A stretch of DNA of 59,484 nucleotides from JBBRCE01 sp038205115 (GCA_038205115.1 JBBRCE010000031.1:1-59484); one strand, 5' to 3'; shown: positions 16,692 to 25,851, counted from the first letter of the stretch. A program made the numbers and translations. The notes: generated from the letters alone by a model not told the origin.

Positions 16692-17369
16692 TTAGCCGAA
16701 CAGCCGCAGGTTTTTCATTTGGCGGAAAAACAAACGTCCTTCCAGCGCGGACAAAAACTCGCGCAGGTCCGGTTGCCGCGCGGACGGAGCAGATTCGATC
16801 CAGGGTTGGGCTCGCTGGTGAAATTCGTTGAGCAAAGCGATTTTACTGGCGCTGGAAACCGCCTTGTTCTCGCCGGAGGCAGTAGCATTTTCGCCTTCGC
16901 GCAGCCGCGCAATTTGATCGATGACACCCCAGCCTTCAACGCGGCCAATCAGTTGGTCGAGCAGGCGATTGCGATCGTCGGCCGCAGCGACACGATAAAC
17001 GTCCGCAATTTGCTGGAACCACAGTTGGCAAAGAAATTCGGCGTTTTGCCAAAGCACGCAGCACTGACTTTCGTTCAGGCACGACTGCACGGCCGAAATC
17101 TCCACGCCGTCGTCGAGTTCGTGCAGGACGCGTTTTAGCAACTTCTGCTGTGTGTCGACCGGCTGTTGGGCAAGATCCGTGGTCACCAACCAGCGGCCAA
17201 GTCCCAGTCGAGGGCAGCTTTCGGGATCAGGCATGCGCGCCAAAATGAAAACCGTGGCCGCGGCAACCGATCCGGCCGTCAGCAGCATCAGCGCCAGGGC
17301 AATCAGTACCCGGCGTCGTGTGCGCAGAGGAGAGGCTTGCAGCCAGAGCGGTCGAGGTAAGCTGATCAC
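16692..17369 (-). CDS. Single-pass membrane protein, unknown function
   Basis: 225 aa if GTG 17369 is used; another in-frame GTG at 17447 would add 26 basic residues, and the start is uncertain. One transmembrane helix (RRRVLIALALMLLTAGSVAA) with an Arg-rich cytosolic flank; the remaining ~180 residues would be periplasmic. That part is helical and contains ESCPRLGLGRWLV and LNESQCCVLWQNAEFLCQLW, with several Cys and Trp. No family recognised. Convergent with the response regulator (13 nt between stops). Confidence 0.65.
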   Translation of the reverse strand: MISLPRPLWLQASPLRTRRRVLIALALMLLTAGSVAAATVFILARMPDPESCPRLGLGRWLVTTDLAQQPVDTQQKLLKRVLHELDDGVEISAVQSCLNESQCCVLWQNAEFLCQLWFQQIADVYRVAAADDRNRLLDQLIGRVEGWGVIDQIARLREGENATASGENKAVSSASKIALLNEFHQRAQPWIESAPSARQPDLREFLSALEGRLFFRQMKNLRLFG

Positions 17370-17482
17370 GCCAATTATCCGTGCGGGCCGTTTGCTGTAT
17401 GGCTTTGATGGTATACGATGGGTGCCAGCCGAGAAAGAGTTCGCCACGTGAAACGTTACGCCAACTATCTGGAATTTGCGAT

Positions 17483-17785
17483 ATGCCCAGCCTGAAAATG
17501 TCGATCCCGCATGCCCTTGGTCAGGAAGCCGCGACCGAAAAGCTGAAAAGCTACTTGAACATGATGCTGGAAAACTCGAAGGACAAGGTGTCGAACCTTT
17601 CGCATTCGTGGACCGATAATGTCCTGCAAGCGGCGTTTACGACGATGGGTTTCGCCGTCAAAGGCACCATGGCCGTGCAGCCGGAACAAGTGGTCATCGA
17701 TGGCACGATTCCGTTTGCGCTGGTCATGTTTAAAGGCAAAATTGAAAGCGAAATTCGCGAAAAGATGACGCGCATTCTCCGTTAG
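17483..17785 (+). CDS. PHA-system-like small protein
   Basis: 100 aa from ATG 17483; upstream in-frame starts add non-homologous sequence. The pattern (IPHALGQEAATEKLKSYL, SHSWTDNVLQAAFTTMGF, VKGTMAVQPEQVVIDGTIPF, IESEIREKMTRILR) matches the putative polyhydroxyalkanoic acid system family (PHA_gran_rgn), a START-like small cytosolic fold. No PHA synthase or phasin is nearby, so a role in PHA granules is not supported by context. It is monocistronic. Confidence 0.75.
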   Translation: MPSLKMSIPHALGQEAATEKLKSYLNMMLENSKDKVSNLSHSWTDNVLQAAFTTMGFAVKGTMAVQPEQVVIDGTIPFALVMFKGKIESEIREKMTRILR

Positions 17786-18102
17786 CGCTGCGGCGCATGC
17801 CCCGACGACCGCGGGTGCTGACAACATTGCCAGCGCGGCGCGAATCACGGATCGGTAACCCGTGTGAACCGGACAGCGTAATTACCCACGCTCTTCGGTC
17901 GATGTTTCGGCAACGATCGCCAAAACGTCATCTGCCCGGTTGAGATTGGAGTCTTGCTGAAGCGTCGCCGTGGATTATCGCTTCAACGCCGGAGATCGGC
18001 CAAATGCGCATAGAACCTTGCAACGCAAACGTGCGCCGCCAGGCAGACCAAGTCGCGAAGCGCTTGGCAGATTCATTTCGCTGAGCAAAAGAGTGCTAGC
18101 AA
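17786..18102. other. Intergenic, nothing recognised
   Basis: About 317 nt. A 62-codon plus-strand frame (17970-18158) is Arg/Pro/Ser-rich and overlaps a better minus-strand gene. No RNA gene, terminator or clear promoter seen. Confidence 0.4.
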
Positions 18103-18483
18103 TTACGACAGCGAGTTCGGCGGATATCCGAGCCGAGTCAGAATCGCCATGCGCGTGACTGAACTGGGGCTGGCATCAGAAAATTCGCGGCTCGATGCGG
18201 CGTCGACGCCCCACTTGATCGCAGTCATCAAATACGGATGCGAGGCGATTTCGCAAGATTTGGGATTCGAATGCACATCGCGCAATTCGGTAGCGATATG
18301 TCCGGCCAAGCTTCGCTTAGAGAGGCGGCACCAGAGCCGCGAGCGATAACGCTCAATAATTGCGTCCATCCAATGTGGAGTGGACTCGCGAAAATTTGGA
18401 TGCATTAGCGCTCTCTCCCGTTTACCAAAAGCCACTCGATCCGCCAGCGAGTTCCGCAGATGCTGACGGATTTCCTCGTTCAC
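18103..18483 (-). CDS. Hypothetical protein
   Basis: 126 aa, GTG start at 18483. Basic, helical, with several Trp and Tyr (TPHWMDAIIERYRSRLWCRL; HPYLMTAIKWGVDAASS) and a Ser-rich C-terminus. No membrane segment or signal peptide. It lies 68 nt downstream of the large secreted glycosidase-like gene in the same direction and could share its transcript. No family is recognised. Regular residue distribution argues for a real gene, but no ribosome site is obvious. Confidence 0.5.
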   Translation of the reverse strand: MNEEIRQHLRNSLADRVAFGKRERALMHPNFRESTPHWMDAIIERYRSRLWCRLSKRSLAGHIATELRDVHSNPKSCEIASHPYLMTAIKWGVDAASSREFSDASPSSVTRMAILTRLGYPPNSLS

Positions 18484-18551
18484 ATTGCCTATCCTAATAG
18501 ACTTGAAACCTCAAATCAAGCAGATTCTCAAAAAATGCGCAGGGTCGCCAC

Positions 18552-21167
18552 TTATTTTTCCACCTCGAAGCGATAGTTGAGGATTCGCTGGCCCCCGATT
18601 TCCTCGGCTCGCAGCCACAATCCCTTGCCAATCAGGTTGGCTCCGTCCGGAAAGCGATAAATTTTCTTGTCGCCTGATCGACCGAGGTCGAGCACTTGCG
18701 AGACCATGCGTCTGCGGTCCGGCGCAAACAGTTGGCACTTAAAACTGACCAATTCGTCCGTCAAATTGACTAATCGCTGTTCGACTTCCAGATCGCCATT
18801 GTCCCGCAGGTGCGAACTGACTTCGATTTTTACGTCGTCCACGCCGACGTCGATCGAGCGGTAGACGCTGAATTGATAGCGTCGATCGCCGTTGACGTCG
18901 CAGTCGATGCGGATTCGCTGCTTGCCGCTGGTTGCATCGTAAGGCAACGTGATTTCGAACGGCTGCGTTTGCGTTTCGCCGGCAGCCAGCTTGACGTTCA
19001 TGTCACGCGGCACGGTCCGCCAAGCGTCGGGCGTAATAAGTTTGACGCGGACGCCTACGCTTTGTGAAAAATAGTTTTTTAGCGAAATTGTGTTGCTCTG
19101 TGGCCGGCCAAACAAGCTGGTGAGTTGCGAATTGCCAAACGCTAACGACATTTGCATCCGGACGATCGGTTCGCTCAGACCGGTGATAAACGTCGGCGAG
19201 CGTCCAACATCGAACGACTGACGATCATTTTCGGACGTCATTGGCAGTGTCCGGCCCCAGACGTCAAGCTGTTTAACATCGTCGTTTTGATAAATCGTTT
19301 CGCGCTGCGGCACATCGCTCCAAACGACCATGGTCACGCTGCCGTTGCGCACAAAGATGGCGTTGGAACTGCCGTTGGGCAACTGAATCGAACCCTCGTA
19401 CTGCGCGCCGGCGAGGACATGCGTGGCGGTTCGCCAGGGCAGCAGCAGTTCGCCGACGGTGCCGTCTGGCGAAATCAGGCCATGCTGCGGATCAAACACG
19501 TCGGGAACAAATACCGCATCTGCTTTGTGGATGCTGGCGGTCACCAGTCGATGGACCAAGTCCGCAGCGCGATCTTCCAGCGAGTATTGGTCCTTGGCCA
19601 GCGGTTCCATTGCCAAATAGCGCTTTGCCGCGCTGGGGTTGGGTGTGTCCAGGTGCGCCGCCAACTCGTCGGCGGTCAGAGCCGGCGTCGCACTGAGCGT
19701 GACAAAACTCCACGGCGGGTTCTTGTCGGCCGGCAAGACATTCGACCATCGCCAGCCCACGCCGAGATTCACTTGTTGACCGAACCGCGCTAATTTGCGT
19801 CGGATTTGCTCGATTTTTTCCGCCAAATTCGGGTAACCGACAAAACTGGTATCGTTATCGGAGCCAAGCTGCCACCAGCGGACGGTCAGCGAAAGCCGGG
19901 TAAGCGCCGGTTCGATCGAGTCGTACCAAAGCTTGCTGTCGGCAGAAAAAATGCTTGCGGCGGTTAAAGCTTCGGCTTCGCCCAATTGGCTTCGCAATTC
20001 GCGCGGCGGATCGTTGAGAATCCCGATAATCTCGACGCCTTCGGAATTCAGCCGTTCGGAAAACCACGACAATTGATCGATGCGGGCGTTATCGTTGGGG
20101 CCGACCCAGATCGGAAACTTCAATTTGCCGACGCTGCAGATATCCATCAGATCGCTCAAATCGCCGAGCGACAGCGCCTGTTCGCCGCGCGGCGCCGCCC
20201 AACCGTATTCGCTAGAGCGGATTTTGTCCTGCGATTTGACCACGGCAAATGCGAGTTCGCGTTGATGTACCACCGTCGACCGGCTGGGCATGGTCACTCG
20301 CACGCGGTAAAAGCCCAATTCGCTGACCGGCGGCACCCAGACGCAACTGCCGGCAAACGCTTTTCGCGTTTCGCCGGTCAGCGGATCGACTTTGATTTGC
20401 GGCTCGCCGTTGGACGAAACGGCCTCGGGGCGCAGGCTCTTTTCGGCATGCGCCACCTGTTTGCCGAACACATCGACCAGCTCGAACTGCATGGTCGGCT
20501 CGTGATCCAAGAAGCCGGCCACGCGGCAGGCAATCTCCGGACGTTGATCGTCCAAGTAAACGTTATGGCGGCGATTGGTGGTCAATGTCACACGCGGCAC
20601 CTGCGCCAGCCAAACGTCGTCGAACCACACGCTGCCGCGCAGATCGGGGCGGCCATTGGGACGAGTACACAAGCTGATGACGGCCGTCCGCGATTCGCCC
20701 CGCGCTGGCGCAAACGGCCCCAGACGGACCGTCGACCAATCGTTGGTGCCGCGGACCACTGCCGATTGCAGCGTTTCGACCAGGTTTTGCTTGGCGTCGA
20801 AAAAGGCAATACTAAAGAAGGCCTCGTCGTCGTTTAGCCCCTTGGTTTTGATCCGCGATTCCAGCACGTAACTGTAAACCGTGGCCACGGGAATGGGTGG
20901 ACTATCGATCCGCGCGGGGCCGCCGTTGAGGTCAAATCGCAGCGAACCGGGGCTGCGCCCTGAGGATTCTTCGCAGATGCCGATATTAATATACTGAGGA
21001 TAACCGGCACCGCGATGCCGCACCCAATCGTCGGGCCAGGCGTCGAAATTCTTATCAGCGGACTCGTCAAACAGGCAATGGTAGACTTCCACCGAATCCG
21101 GAAATCGCGCGTCGCTCGGAGCCGGGGCGGCCGCTACAATCAGTAAACTAAGAATTGCGTGCAACAT
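18552..21167 (-). CDS. Large secreted glycosidase-like protein
   Basis: 871 aa from ATG 21167; the frame opens at 21314 but the signal peptide (LHAILSLLIVAAAPAPSDA) begins here. Residues ~25-190 look like a carbohydrate-binding beta-sandwich, ending GSVWFDDVWLAQV. Residues ~200-310 form an Ig-like/beta domain. Residues ~330-560 resemble a TIM barrel (KFPIWVGPNDNARIDQLSWF; WWQLGSDND at 431-439; LGVGWRW). The rest is beta-rich. In glycosidase clans the WWQLG stretch is normally followed by Asn-Glu with the acid/base Glu; here it reads SDND, so catalysis is doubtful or different. Divergent from the isomerase-like gene at 21327. Exact family not identified. Confidence 0.8.
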   Translation of the reverse strand: MLHAILSLLIVAAAPAPSDARFPDSVEVYHCLFDESADKNFDAWPDDWVRHRGAGYPQYINIGICEESSGRSPGSLRFDLNGGPARIDSPPIPVATVYSYVLESRIKTKGLNDDEAFFSIAFFDAKQNLVETLQSAVVRGTNDWSTVRLGPFAPARGESRTAVISLCTRPNGRPDLRGSVWFDDVWLAQVPRVTLTTNRRHNVYLDDQRPEIACRVAGFLDHEPTMQFELVDVFGKQVAHAEKSLRPEAVSSNGEPQIKVDPLTGETRKAFAGSCVWVPPVSELGFYRVRVTMPSRSTVVHQRELAFAVVKSQDKIRSSEYGWAAPRGEQALSLGDLSDLMDICSVGKLKFPIWVGPNDNARIDQLSWFSERLNSEGVEIIGILNDPPRELRSQLGEAEALTAASIFSADSKLWYDSIEPALTRLSLTVRWWQLGSDNDTSFVGYPNLAEKIEQIRRKLARFGQQVNLGVGWRWSNVLPADKNPPWSFVTLSATPALTADELAAHLDTPNPSAAKRYLAMEPLAKDQYSLEDRAADLVHRLVTASIHKADAVFVPDVFDPQHGLISPDGTVGELLLPWRTATHVLAGAQYEGSIQLPNGSSNAIFVRNGSVTMVVWSDVPQRETIYQNDDVKQLDVWGRTLPMTSENDRQSFDVGRSPTFITGLSEPIVRMQMSLAFGNSQLTSLFGRPQSNTISLKNYFSQSVGVRVKLITPDAWRTVPRDMNVKLAAGETQTQPFEITLPYDATSGKQRIRIDCDVNGDRRYQFSVYRSIDVGVDDVKIEVSSHLRDNGDLEVEQRLVNLTDELVSFKCQLFAPDRRRMVSQVLDLGRSGDKKIYRFPDGANLIGKGLWLRAEEIGGQRILNYRFEVEK

Positions 21168-21326
21168 CGCGCGTTCATTCCGGTTTTGAAAAATCGATCT
21201 CCCTACGTTATCGACCGTTGTCGGTAACCGGGATAAGCGACAGCCGGCCGACAGACGGAACTTTCGATCGTCGGCCCGCCGATTTGCAGCCCGCGCCACA
21301 CCCGTGCGCCACACCAGGAACTCGTC

Positions 21327-22109
21327 GTGCCAGCATTAAAGATTGCCGTTCAGCTAGCAAGCCTGCGATTACCGCTGCGCGAGGCCCTAAAGACCGCGCA
21401 GCGCATGGGTGCCACGGCGGTGGAGTTGGACATTCGCAATGCGTTGCGACCGGAGGATATGTCCGAAACGGCCCTAAGGCAGTTTCGCAAGCTGATGGAC
21501 GACTTGAATCTCAAAGTGTCGGCCGTTGCTTACCCCACGCGGCGCGGATATCACGAGCTGGCCGACCTGGACCGTCGCGTTGAAGGAACGAAGCAGGCGA
21601 TGCGATTGGCCCACTCGCTCGGGACGCATGTGCTGATCAATGATGTTGGCCAGATTCCGGAGAAATCGGAAGGCCCGCAATGGCAACTACTGACGGAAGT
21701 CTTGACGGACCTGGGCCGTTTTGGCCAGCGATACGGCGCGCTGCTGGCCGCACAGACCGGCCCTCTCGGTCCGGAACCACTCGATCGATTATTGAAGGCA
21801 CTGCCGGACGGTTCGCTAACCGTGAATCTCGATCCGGGCAATCTGATTATTCATGGTCATGCCCCGCTCGATGCCGTAGCACAACTGGGGGGTGCGATCG
21901 TGCATGTGACAACCAACGACAGCGTGTTGGATCTTTCTCGGCGACGCGGGCTGGAAGTGCAAGTCGGCCGCGGTTCGGTCGATTACCCCGCGCTTCTGGC
22001 GGCCCTGCACGAGCGCGGTTACCGCGGCTATTTTACCATCCAACGATCGGAAACTCGTGATCCGGTGGGCGAAATCCAAGCCGCGATGGCCTATTTGCAG
22101 TCGCTGTAA
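21327..22109 (+). CDS. Sugar phosphate isomerase/epimerase (xylose-isomerase-like TIM barrel)
   Basis: 260 aa from GTG 21327. An AP-endonuclease-2/xylose-isomerase-like barrel: KIAVQLASLRLPLREALKTA at strand 1, GATAVELDIRN, LKVSAVAYPTRRGYH, VNLDPGNLIIHGH and VGRGSVDYPALLAAL are typical. The LDPGN and HVTTND motifs supply probable metal ligands (Asp, His). This superfamily is expanded in planctomycetes and usually acts on sugars or inositols. Substrate unknown; no operon partner downstream. Confidence 0.85.
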   Translation: MPALKIAVQLASLRLPLREALKTAQRMGATAVELDIRNALRPEDMSETALRQFRKLMDDLNLKVSAVAYPTRRGYHELADLDRRVEGTKQAMRLAHSLGTHVLINDVGQIPEKSEGPQWQLLTEVLTDLGRFGQRYGALLAAQTGPLGPEPLDRLLKALPDGSLTVNLDPGNLIIHGHAPLDAVAQLGGAIVHVTTNDSVLDLSRRRGLEVQVGRGSVDYPALLAALHERGYRGYFTIQRSETRDPVGEIQAAMAYLQSL

Positions 22110-22155
22110 TTGCCGCAATTCCTTGCCAGTTAGGGTCTTGCGGTGCGCCTTGCCT

Positions 22156-22183
22156 TTGCGTGTTTTTGACCTAGGGTTGTAAT
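22156..22183 (+). promoter_or_regulatory. Candidate promoter for the 42-aa membrane protein
   Basis: TTGCGT, 16-nt spacer, TGTAAT, about 80 nt before the small ORF at 22262. Same -35 hexamer as the DUF1598-like gene's promoter. Confidence 0.4.
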
Positions 22184-22261
22184 GAGCAACTGCCAGGGCG
22201 CGACGATCGTCGCTGCGCACCGTGAGGTGTTGCTGCTTGACTCCGATTTTGGGGCGTCACA

Positions 22262-22390
22262 ATGCTAAACGCCTTTCTGCGGCATTACGTTTACCATGTG
22301 CCACGCGACCAGTGGCTCTTGATGATGCTGGGCGTATTCGTCCTGGGCATGCTGCTCATTCGTGGTCCCGGCTCGCGTAAAACCGGTTGA
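22262..22390 (+). CDS. 42-aa single-pass membrane protein
   Basis: ATG 22262 to TGA 22390. Layout: amphipathic N-terminus MLNAFLRHYVYHVPRDQW, one hydrophobic helix LLMMLGVFVLGMLLI, then a basic tail RGPGSRKTG. The segment has clear helix-plus-positive-tail organisation and a promoter candidate upstream, which favours a real small protein. It precedes the diguanylate cyclase by 76 nt and may be co-transcribed with it. Unknown function. Confidence 0.5.
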   Translation: MLNAFLRHYVYHVPRDQWLLMMLGVFVLGMLLIRGPGSRKTG

Positions 22391-22466
22391 TTTTGCGCGC
22401 CGACGCCGAACAGGGCGGTCGGGCACAGCGTTTCTGAGCGGTTTGCCGTCATAAACCTGAGCGTTT

Positions 22467-23552
22467 GTGTCGCAGCCAGCAAAATCCGACCTAGAGTTGT
22501 ATCGTTTGTATTCGAGATTGATCGCTTCGTCGCGCAAGGATTTGCCCGTGCTCACTGTACTATTAGTGGCCGAAAGTCAGCTTTGGAATCTGCAGCTTCC
22601 CGTGCCCGTGGCGCTGGCCGCGGTGGCTGTGCTGGGTTATGTGATGGGGCGGAAGAATCAATATGCGGCCGTTTCGCAAGAGATTCAGGCCCGCCGCGAG
22701 ATCAAGCGCGCCCAAGGCGTGGCGCGCGAACTGGAAAGCATTGCCGAAAACCTACGGCGGAATCTGGCCGCGCATCATTCGAGCGTCGGCCGCTTCAAAG
22801 ACCGCATTGCCTCGATGTCGGCCAATCAGCACGATCTGGCTTGGAAAGAACTGTGCGAGGAAGCCGAGGAGATGCTGCAGCCCACCATGAAGCTGGCATC
22901 GCAACTGGCCAACGCCTACGATCATATCCGCCAGCAAACGAATCATTTGATGACGTTTACGGAAATTCGCACAGATCCGTTGACCGGCATCTGCAACCGG
23001 CGGGCGTTGGACGAAACGTTGGAATCGCAATTCGCCCTGCGGGGTCGGTACAATTTGTCGTTTGCGATTGTCATTATTGATATCGATAACTTCAAGCAGT
23101 TCAACGACCAGCGTGGACACTTGCACGGGGATCATATCCTCAAACTTGTTGCACGGTTGTTTGACGAAACCATGCGCGACACCGACGTCGTTTGTCGTTA
23201 CGGCGGCGAGGAGTTTGTGATCGTGATGCCGCAAACCGATCTCGAAGGAGCATGCGTTTTCTCCGAGCGCCTCCGCAGCCTGGTGCAAAGCACACTGGAT
23301 GTTACGGTCAGTTGCGGGGTGGCCAACGCGCTGGACGGTGACTCGCCGCAGTCGCTGCTCTCTCGCGCGGATAATGCGCTGTACAGCGCCAAGGCCGCCG
23401 GTCGCAACATCGTTTATCACCACGATGGCCAAGTCACGAGTGATAGCACCAACTTGGCTGCCGCGGCCATTGGTTTGCCGATGCCACAAGTCAGCGAATC
23501 GCTCAAACGGCTCGCCGCCGAACTGCCTCAACACAGCGGTTCGTTGAACTAA
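22467..23552 (+). CDS. Diguanylate cyclase (GGDEF) with coiled coil and I-site
   Basis: 361 aa from GTG 22467. One weak hydrophobic segment (about 42-60, VPVALAAVAVLGYVMG), a long helical region (62-165) likely to dimerise, then a GGDEF domain: DPLTGICNRRALDE, IIDIDNFKQFND, active site GGEEF (246-250). An RxxD inhibitory site (RDTD, 237-240) lies five residues before it, so c-di-GMP feedback is expected. Makes c-di-GMP from two GTP. No sensor domain is recognised; the ~30-residue tail is low in structure. Confidence 0.92.
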   Translation: MSQPAKSDLELYRLYSRLIASSRKDLPVLTVLLVAESQLWNLQLPVPVALAAVAVLGYVMGRKNQYAAVSQEIQARREIKRAQGVARELESIAENLRRNLAAHHSSVGRFKDRIASMSANQHDLAWKELCEEAEEMLQPTMKLASQLANAYDHIRQQTNHLMTFTEIRTDPLTGICNRRALDETLESQFALRGRYNLSFAIVIIDIDNFKQFNDQRGHLHGDHILKLVARLFDETMRDTDVVCRYGGEEFVIVMPQTDLEGACVFSERLRSLVQSTLDVTVSCGVANALDGDSPQSLLSRADNALYSAKAAGRNIVYHHDGQVTSDSTNLAAAAIGLPMPQVSESLKRLAAELPQHSGSLN

Positions 23553-23614
23553 ATCGAAGCAAGCTTCGGCATGGCCTTGCTCGCGTCGGCAATCATGGCT
23601 ACCGAGGCCTAGTT

Positions 23615-24628
23615 TTAAAAGCTAAGCGTAACGCGGCGGCCTTCAATGTGGCTGGTCTTGGCTGCTAGCACGACCGTCAACGCGCGATAGGCGTCTTCCA
23701 AGCCCGAAGGGTTGTGGACAAAGCTGGTCACTGCGCGATGGAACTGCGAAAGCAACTGCTCGCCGACCGGTCGCTCGCTGTCCAGCGACTCTTGATGGCG
23801 TCCGGCTTGATCGAACCAAACCAGCGTCGACGGCAAGTCGATGAACGCAATGCCATGCTCACAAGCAACTTGCAGCGCCGCCGGCGGGCGATAAGCGACA
23901 GCCTCTTCCCAAATTTCCGGCATATAGTAGCCGCAACTGATCTGGGCCACCTGTCCTTGGCCGGGCATGCCGCTCGGGGAGAAGTCCAAACTCATCATGC
24001 GGTAGTCTTCTTCTGATGAGTCTGGCGAAATACTGTGGCCAAGTCCCAGCACGGATGTTGGCTCTTTGCCGACCACATACCGGCACCAATCCACCAGTTC
24101 GATCAGATCGCGGGTGGCAGCCTCTTTTTTCCTTGGCGCGCCGGGGCTGCCGATAACGTCCTTGGCGGCCACGCGCCGATGGCAGAACAGTAGCCGCGGC
24201 TGGCCCAATCGTGTGGCGATGAGTTCTTTGAGTCGTAGCGTGGCCGGCGCTTGGCGTCGCGGGAATTCGGCCATGAAAGCGACGCCGGCCTCGCTCACGC
24301 GATGACGAATGGCTTGTGCCTGATCCGGATCGATATACATTGCCGTGCAGTAGACGGCCTTGCCCGCATCGCAGGCTGCCAACAGTGGCAATGTGCCATA
24401 CCACTGCTCGGCCAGCAGTAAAATCGCGTCGACATCCTCGCGCGCCGCCAGCGCCCGATATCCGTCGACCACCGTGGCGTTAAACTCGCGCGCGGCTTGT
24501 TCGGCACGATGCGAAACCTGTTCGCAGATCGCCCGCACTTCGAAACGATCGCTCAGCGCTCGAAGCGCCGGACGATAGCGGACCTCCCAAGCGTCGCCCA
24601 AACCGATGAGTCCGACCCGAAGTTTCAT
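23615..24628 (-). CDS. Gfo/Idh/MocA-family NAD(P)-dependent oxidoreductase
   Basis: 337 aa from ATG 24628; the frame opens further upstream but the Rossmann strand begins here (MKLRVGLIGLGDAWEVRYRP). GLIGLG is the dinucleotide-binding glycine motif. The conserved EKP that carries the catalytic Lys in many members is replaced by AGKAVYCTAM, in which Lys survives but in a different context. The C-terminal half is the usual alpha/beta substrate domain. Probably oxidises a sugar or derivative. Convergent with the diguanylate cyclase; the substrate cannot be stated. Confidence 0.85.
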   Translation of the reverse strand: MKLRVGLIGLGDAWEVRYRPALRALSDRFEVRAICEQVSHRAEQAAREFNATVVDGYRALAAREDVDAILLLAEQWYGTLPLLAACDAGKAVYCTAMYIDPDQAQAIRHRVSEAGVAFMAEFPRRQAPATLRLKELIATRLGQPRLLFCHRRVAAKDVIGSPGAPRKKEAATRDLIELVDWCRYVVGKEPTSVLGLGHSISPDSSEEDYRMMSLDFSPSGMPGQGQVAQISCGYYMPEIWEEAVAYRPPAALQVACEHGIAFIDLPSTLVWFDQAGRHQESLDSERPVGEQLLSQFHRAVTSFVHNPSGLEDAYRALTVVLAAKTSHIEGRRVTLSF

Positions 24629-25179
24629 AGCGTGGCGTCCAGATCGGGTTTCGAAGGAAGTGTGAGCAAGGTGCGACAAAGCTCGGCAGTGTACCACTGG
24701 GCCGCGCAGTTGGCGACGAATTATATTCCGCGACGACGAAAACTGCCAAGCTTTTTTGCTGGAAGTCAGGCGATTATATAGATTTACGCATTTTTGCGAG
24801 CGGACGATGTTAATCCTGGATAAAAAATTTATTTAAATATAAAATTTTATCTATTCAACCAGAACGCGGACAACCGCAGCATTTTACGTATCCTGCCCCC
24901 CTTGAACCTCGTTTGATCTTGTATACATTGGCGGCACCTCATGTACGTTTTGGTTTTGGACGGAAACACATTGGGAAGGATTCCAAATCGGCACGGATGG
25001 CAAAGTAAAACCAGCAGACGTGTTGGTGCTGTTCGTGAAGGTTGGAATCCCAAGACAGCTGATCTCAATGTGCTCTTTCCTCGCAGTCCCGCTCAATGGT
25101 TTGGGCAAGTGAGGTTGTCCGTGCATCTCGATGTGGCACGGGCAGTACGTTTTTGAACACGTTTCAAGGAGACATTATC
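24629..25179. other. Long intergenic region with an AT-rich island
   Basis: 551 nt. Positions ~24770-24860 are strikingly AT-rich for this chromosome (runs such as AAAAAATTTATTTAAATATAA). The rest is of normal composition. A 71-codon frame at 24941-25156 has a plausible start but no family, and is not called. The island could be an UP-element/promoter region, a bent-DNA protein-binding site, or a remnant of foreign DNA. No repeats or attachment sites were found around it. Confidence 0.5.
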
Positions 25180-25611
25180 GTGGTTCATTTCGCTTTCGCG
25201 GCCATGCTGCAAGTTTCAGTCTTGGCTACCGGCGCAAATCCCAGTTACGAGAAGGCCTACGCCGCCTCCGCCGAAAATGGTCGCCCGTTGGTCGTATTGG
25301 TTGGCACCGACTGGTGCCCAGGTTGCCAATCGATGAAGCACAGTGTGATTCCGCAAGTCACCCAAGATGGTGCGCTCGGCAAAGTTGAATTCGTTCAGGT
25401 CAACAGTGACGTTGACCCGCAATTGGCGGACAAACTGATGCAAGGACGCTCGATTCCCCAGCTCATCATGTATCGCCACACCTCTTCCGGCTGGAAGCGC
25501 GAGCAGATGACCGGCGCCCACAGCGTCGCCGAAGTCGAAGGGTTCATTAGCAAGGGGGCGCTTGAAAACGATCCCTCGACCCGCGTCGTGAGTCATGCGA
25601 CCGACAAATAA
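25180..25611 (+). CDS. Exported thioredoxin-like protein
   Basis: 143 aa from GTG 25180, chosen for a strong AAGGAG eight nucleotides upstream; the frame is open from 25096. A short hydrophobic N-terminus (FAFAAMLQVSVLATGA) may be a signal peptide. The thioredoxin fold follows, with active site DWCPGC, a VQVNSDVDP strand and the cis-Pro motif SIPQLIMY. The CPGC dipeptide is unlike the CGPC of cytosolic thioredoxin. It probably reduces or isomerises disulfides in the cell envelope, or uses a different partner. It is monocistronic, with a strong terminator. Confidence 0.85.
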   Translation: MVHFAFAAMLQVSVLATGANPSYEKAYAASAENGRPLVVLVGTDWCPGCQSMKHSVIPQVTQDGALGKVEFVQVNSDVDPQLADKLMQGRSIPQLIMYRHTSSGWKREQMTGAHSVAEVEGFISKGALENDPSTRVVSHATDK

Positions 25612-25653
25612 CGCCTGAACAACCACGGATCAAATCCGTTTTGCAATTTTTTC

Positions 25654-25692
25654 AGGCCGGGCGAATCATTAGGATTCGCCCGGCCTTTTTTC
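25654..25692 (+). terminator. Rho-independent terminator
   Basis: 14-bp perfect stem (25654-25667 with 25673-25686) followed by a run of T residues, 42 nt after the thioredoxin-like stop. Confidence 0.93.
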
Positions 25693-25745
25693 GTTGGCAG
25701 CCCGCGGATTTGCCTGGAATTTTCTGGCGAAAGCCAAAAAGTTTC

Positions 25746-25774
25746 TTGACACGGCGCTGGCATTCGATTGTAAT
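25746..25774 (+). promoter_or_regulatory. Sigma-70-type promoter for the PEP-CTERM gene
   Basis: Perfect TTGACA, 17-nt spacer, TGTAAT, 77 nt upstream of ATG 25852. Confidence 0.75.
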
Positions 25775-25851
25775 TCTGTCTAGCCGTGTTCGCTAATAGA
25801 CTGCCCTCGTTGGCGGCGGCGACTGTCAATCGTTTCGACCGGGAGTTGCTA

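Noticed and set aside
24770..24860. AT-rich island as a replication origin
   Set aside because: Only one poor DnaA-box-like site (CCTGGATAA) and no dnaA, gyrB or rnpA genes nearby.
24941..25156. 71-codon plus-strand ORF (MYVLVLDGNTLGRI...)
   Set aside because: Opens plausibly but turns into Arg/Trp-rich sequence, overlaps the start region of the thioredoxin-like gene and has no ribosome site or recognised family.
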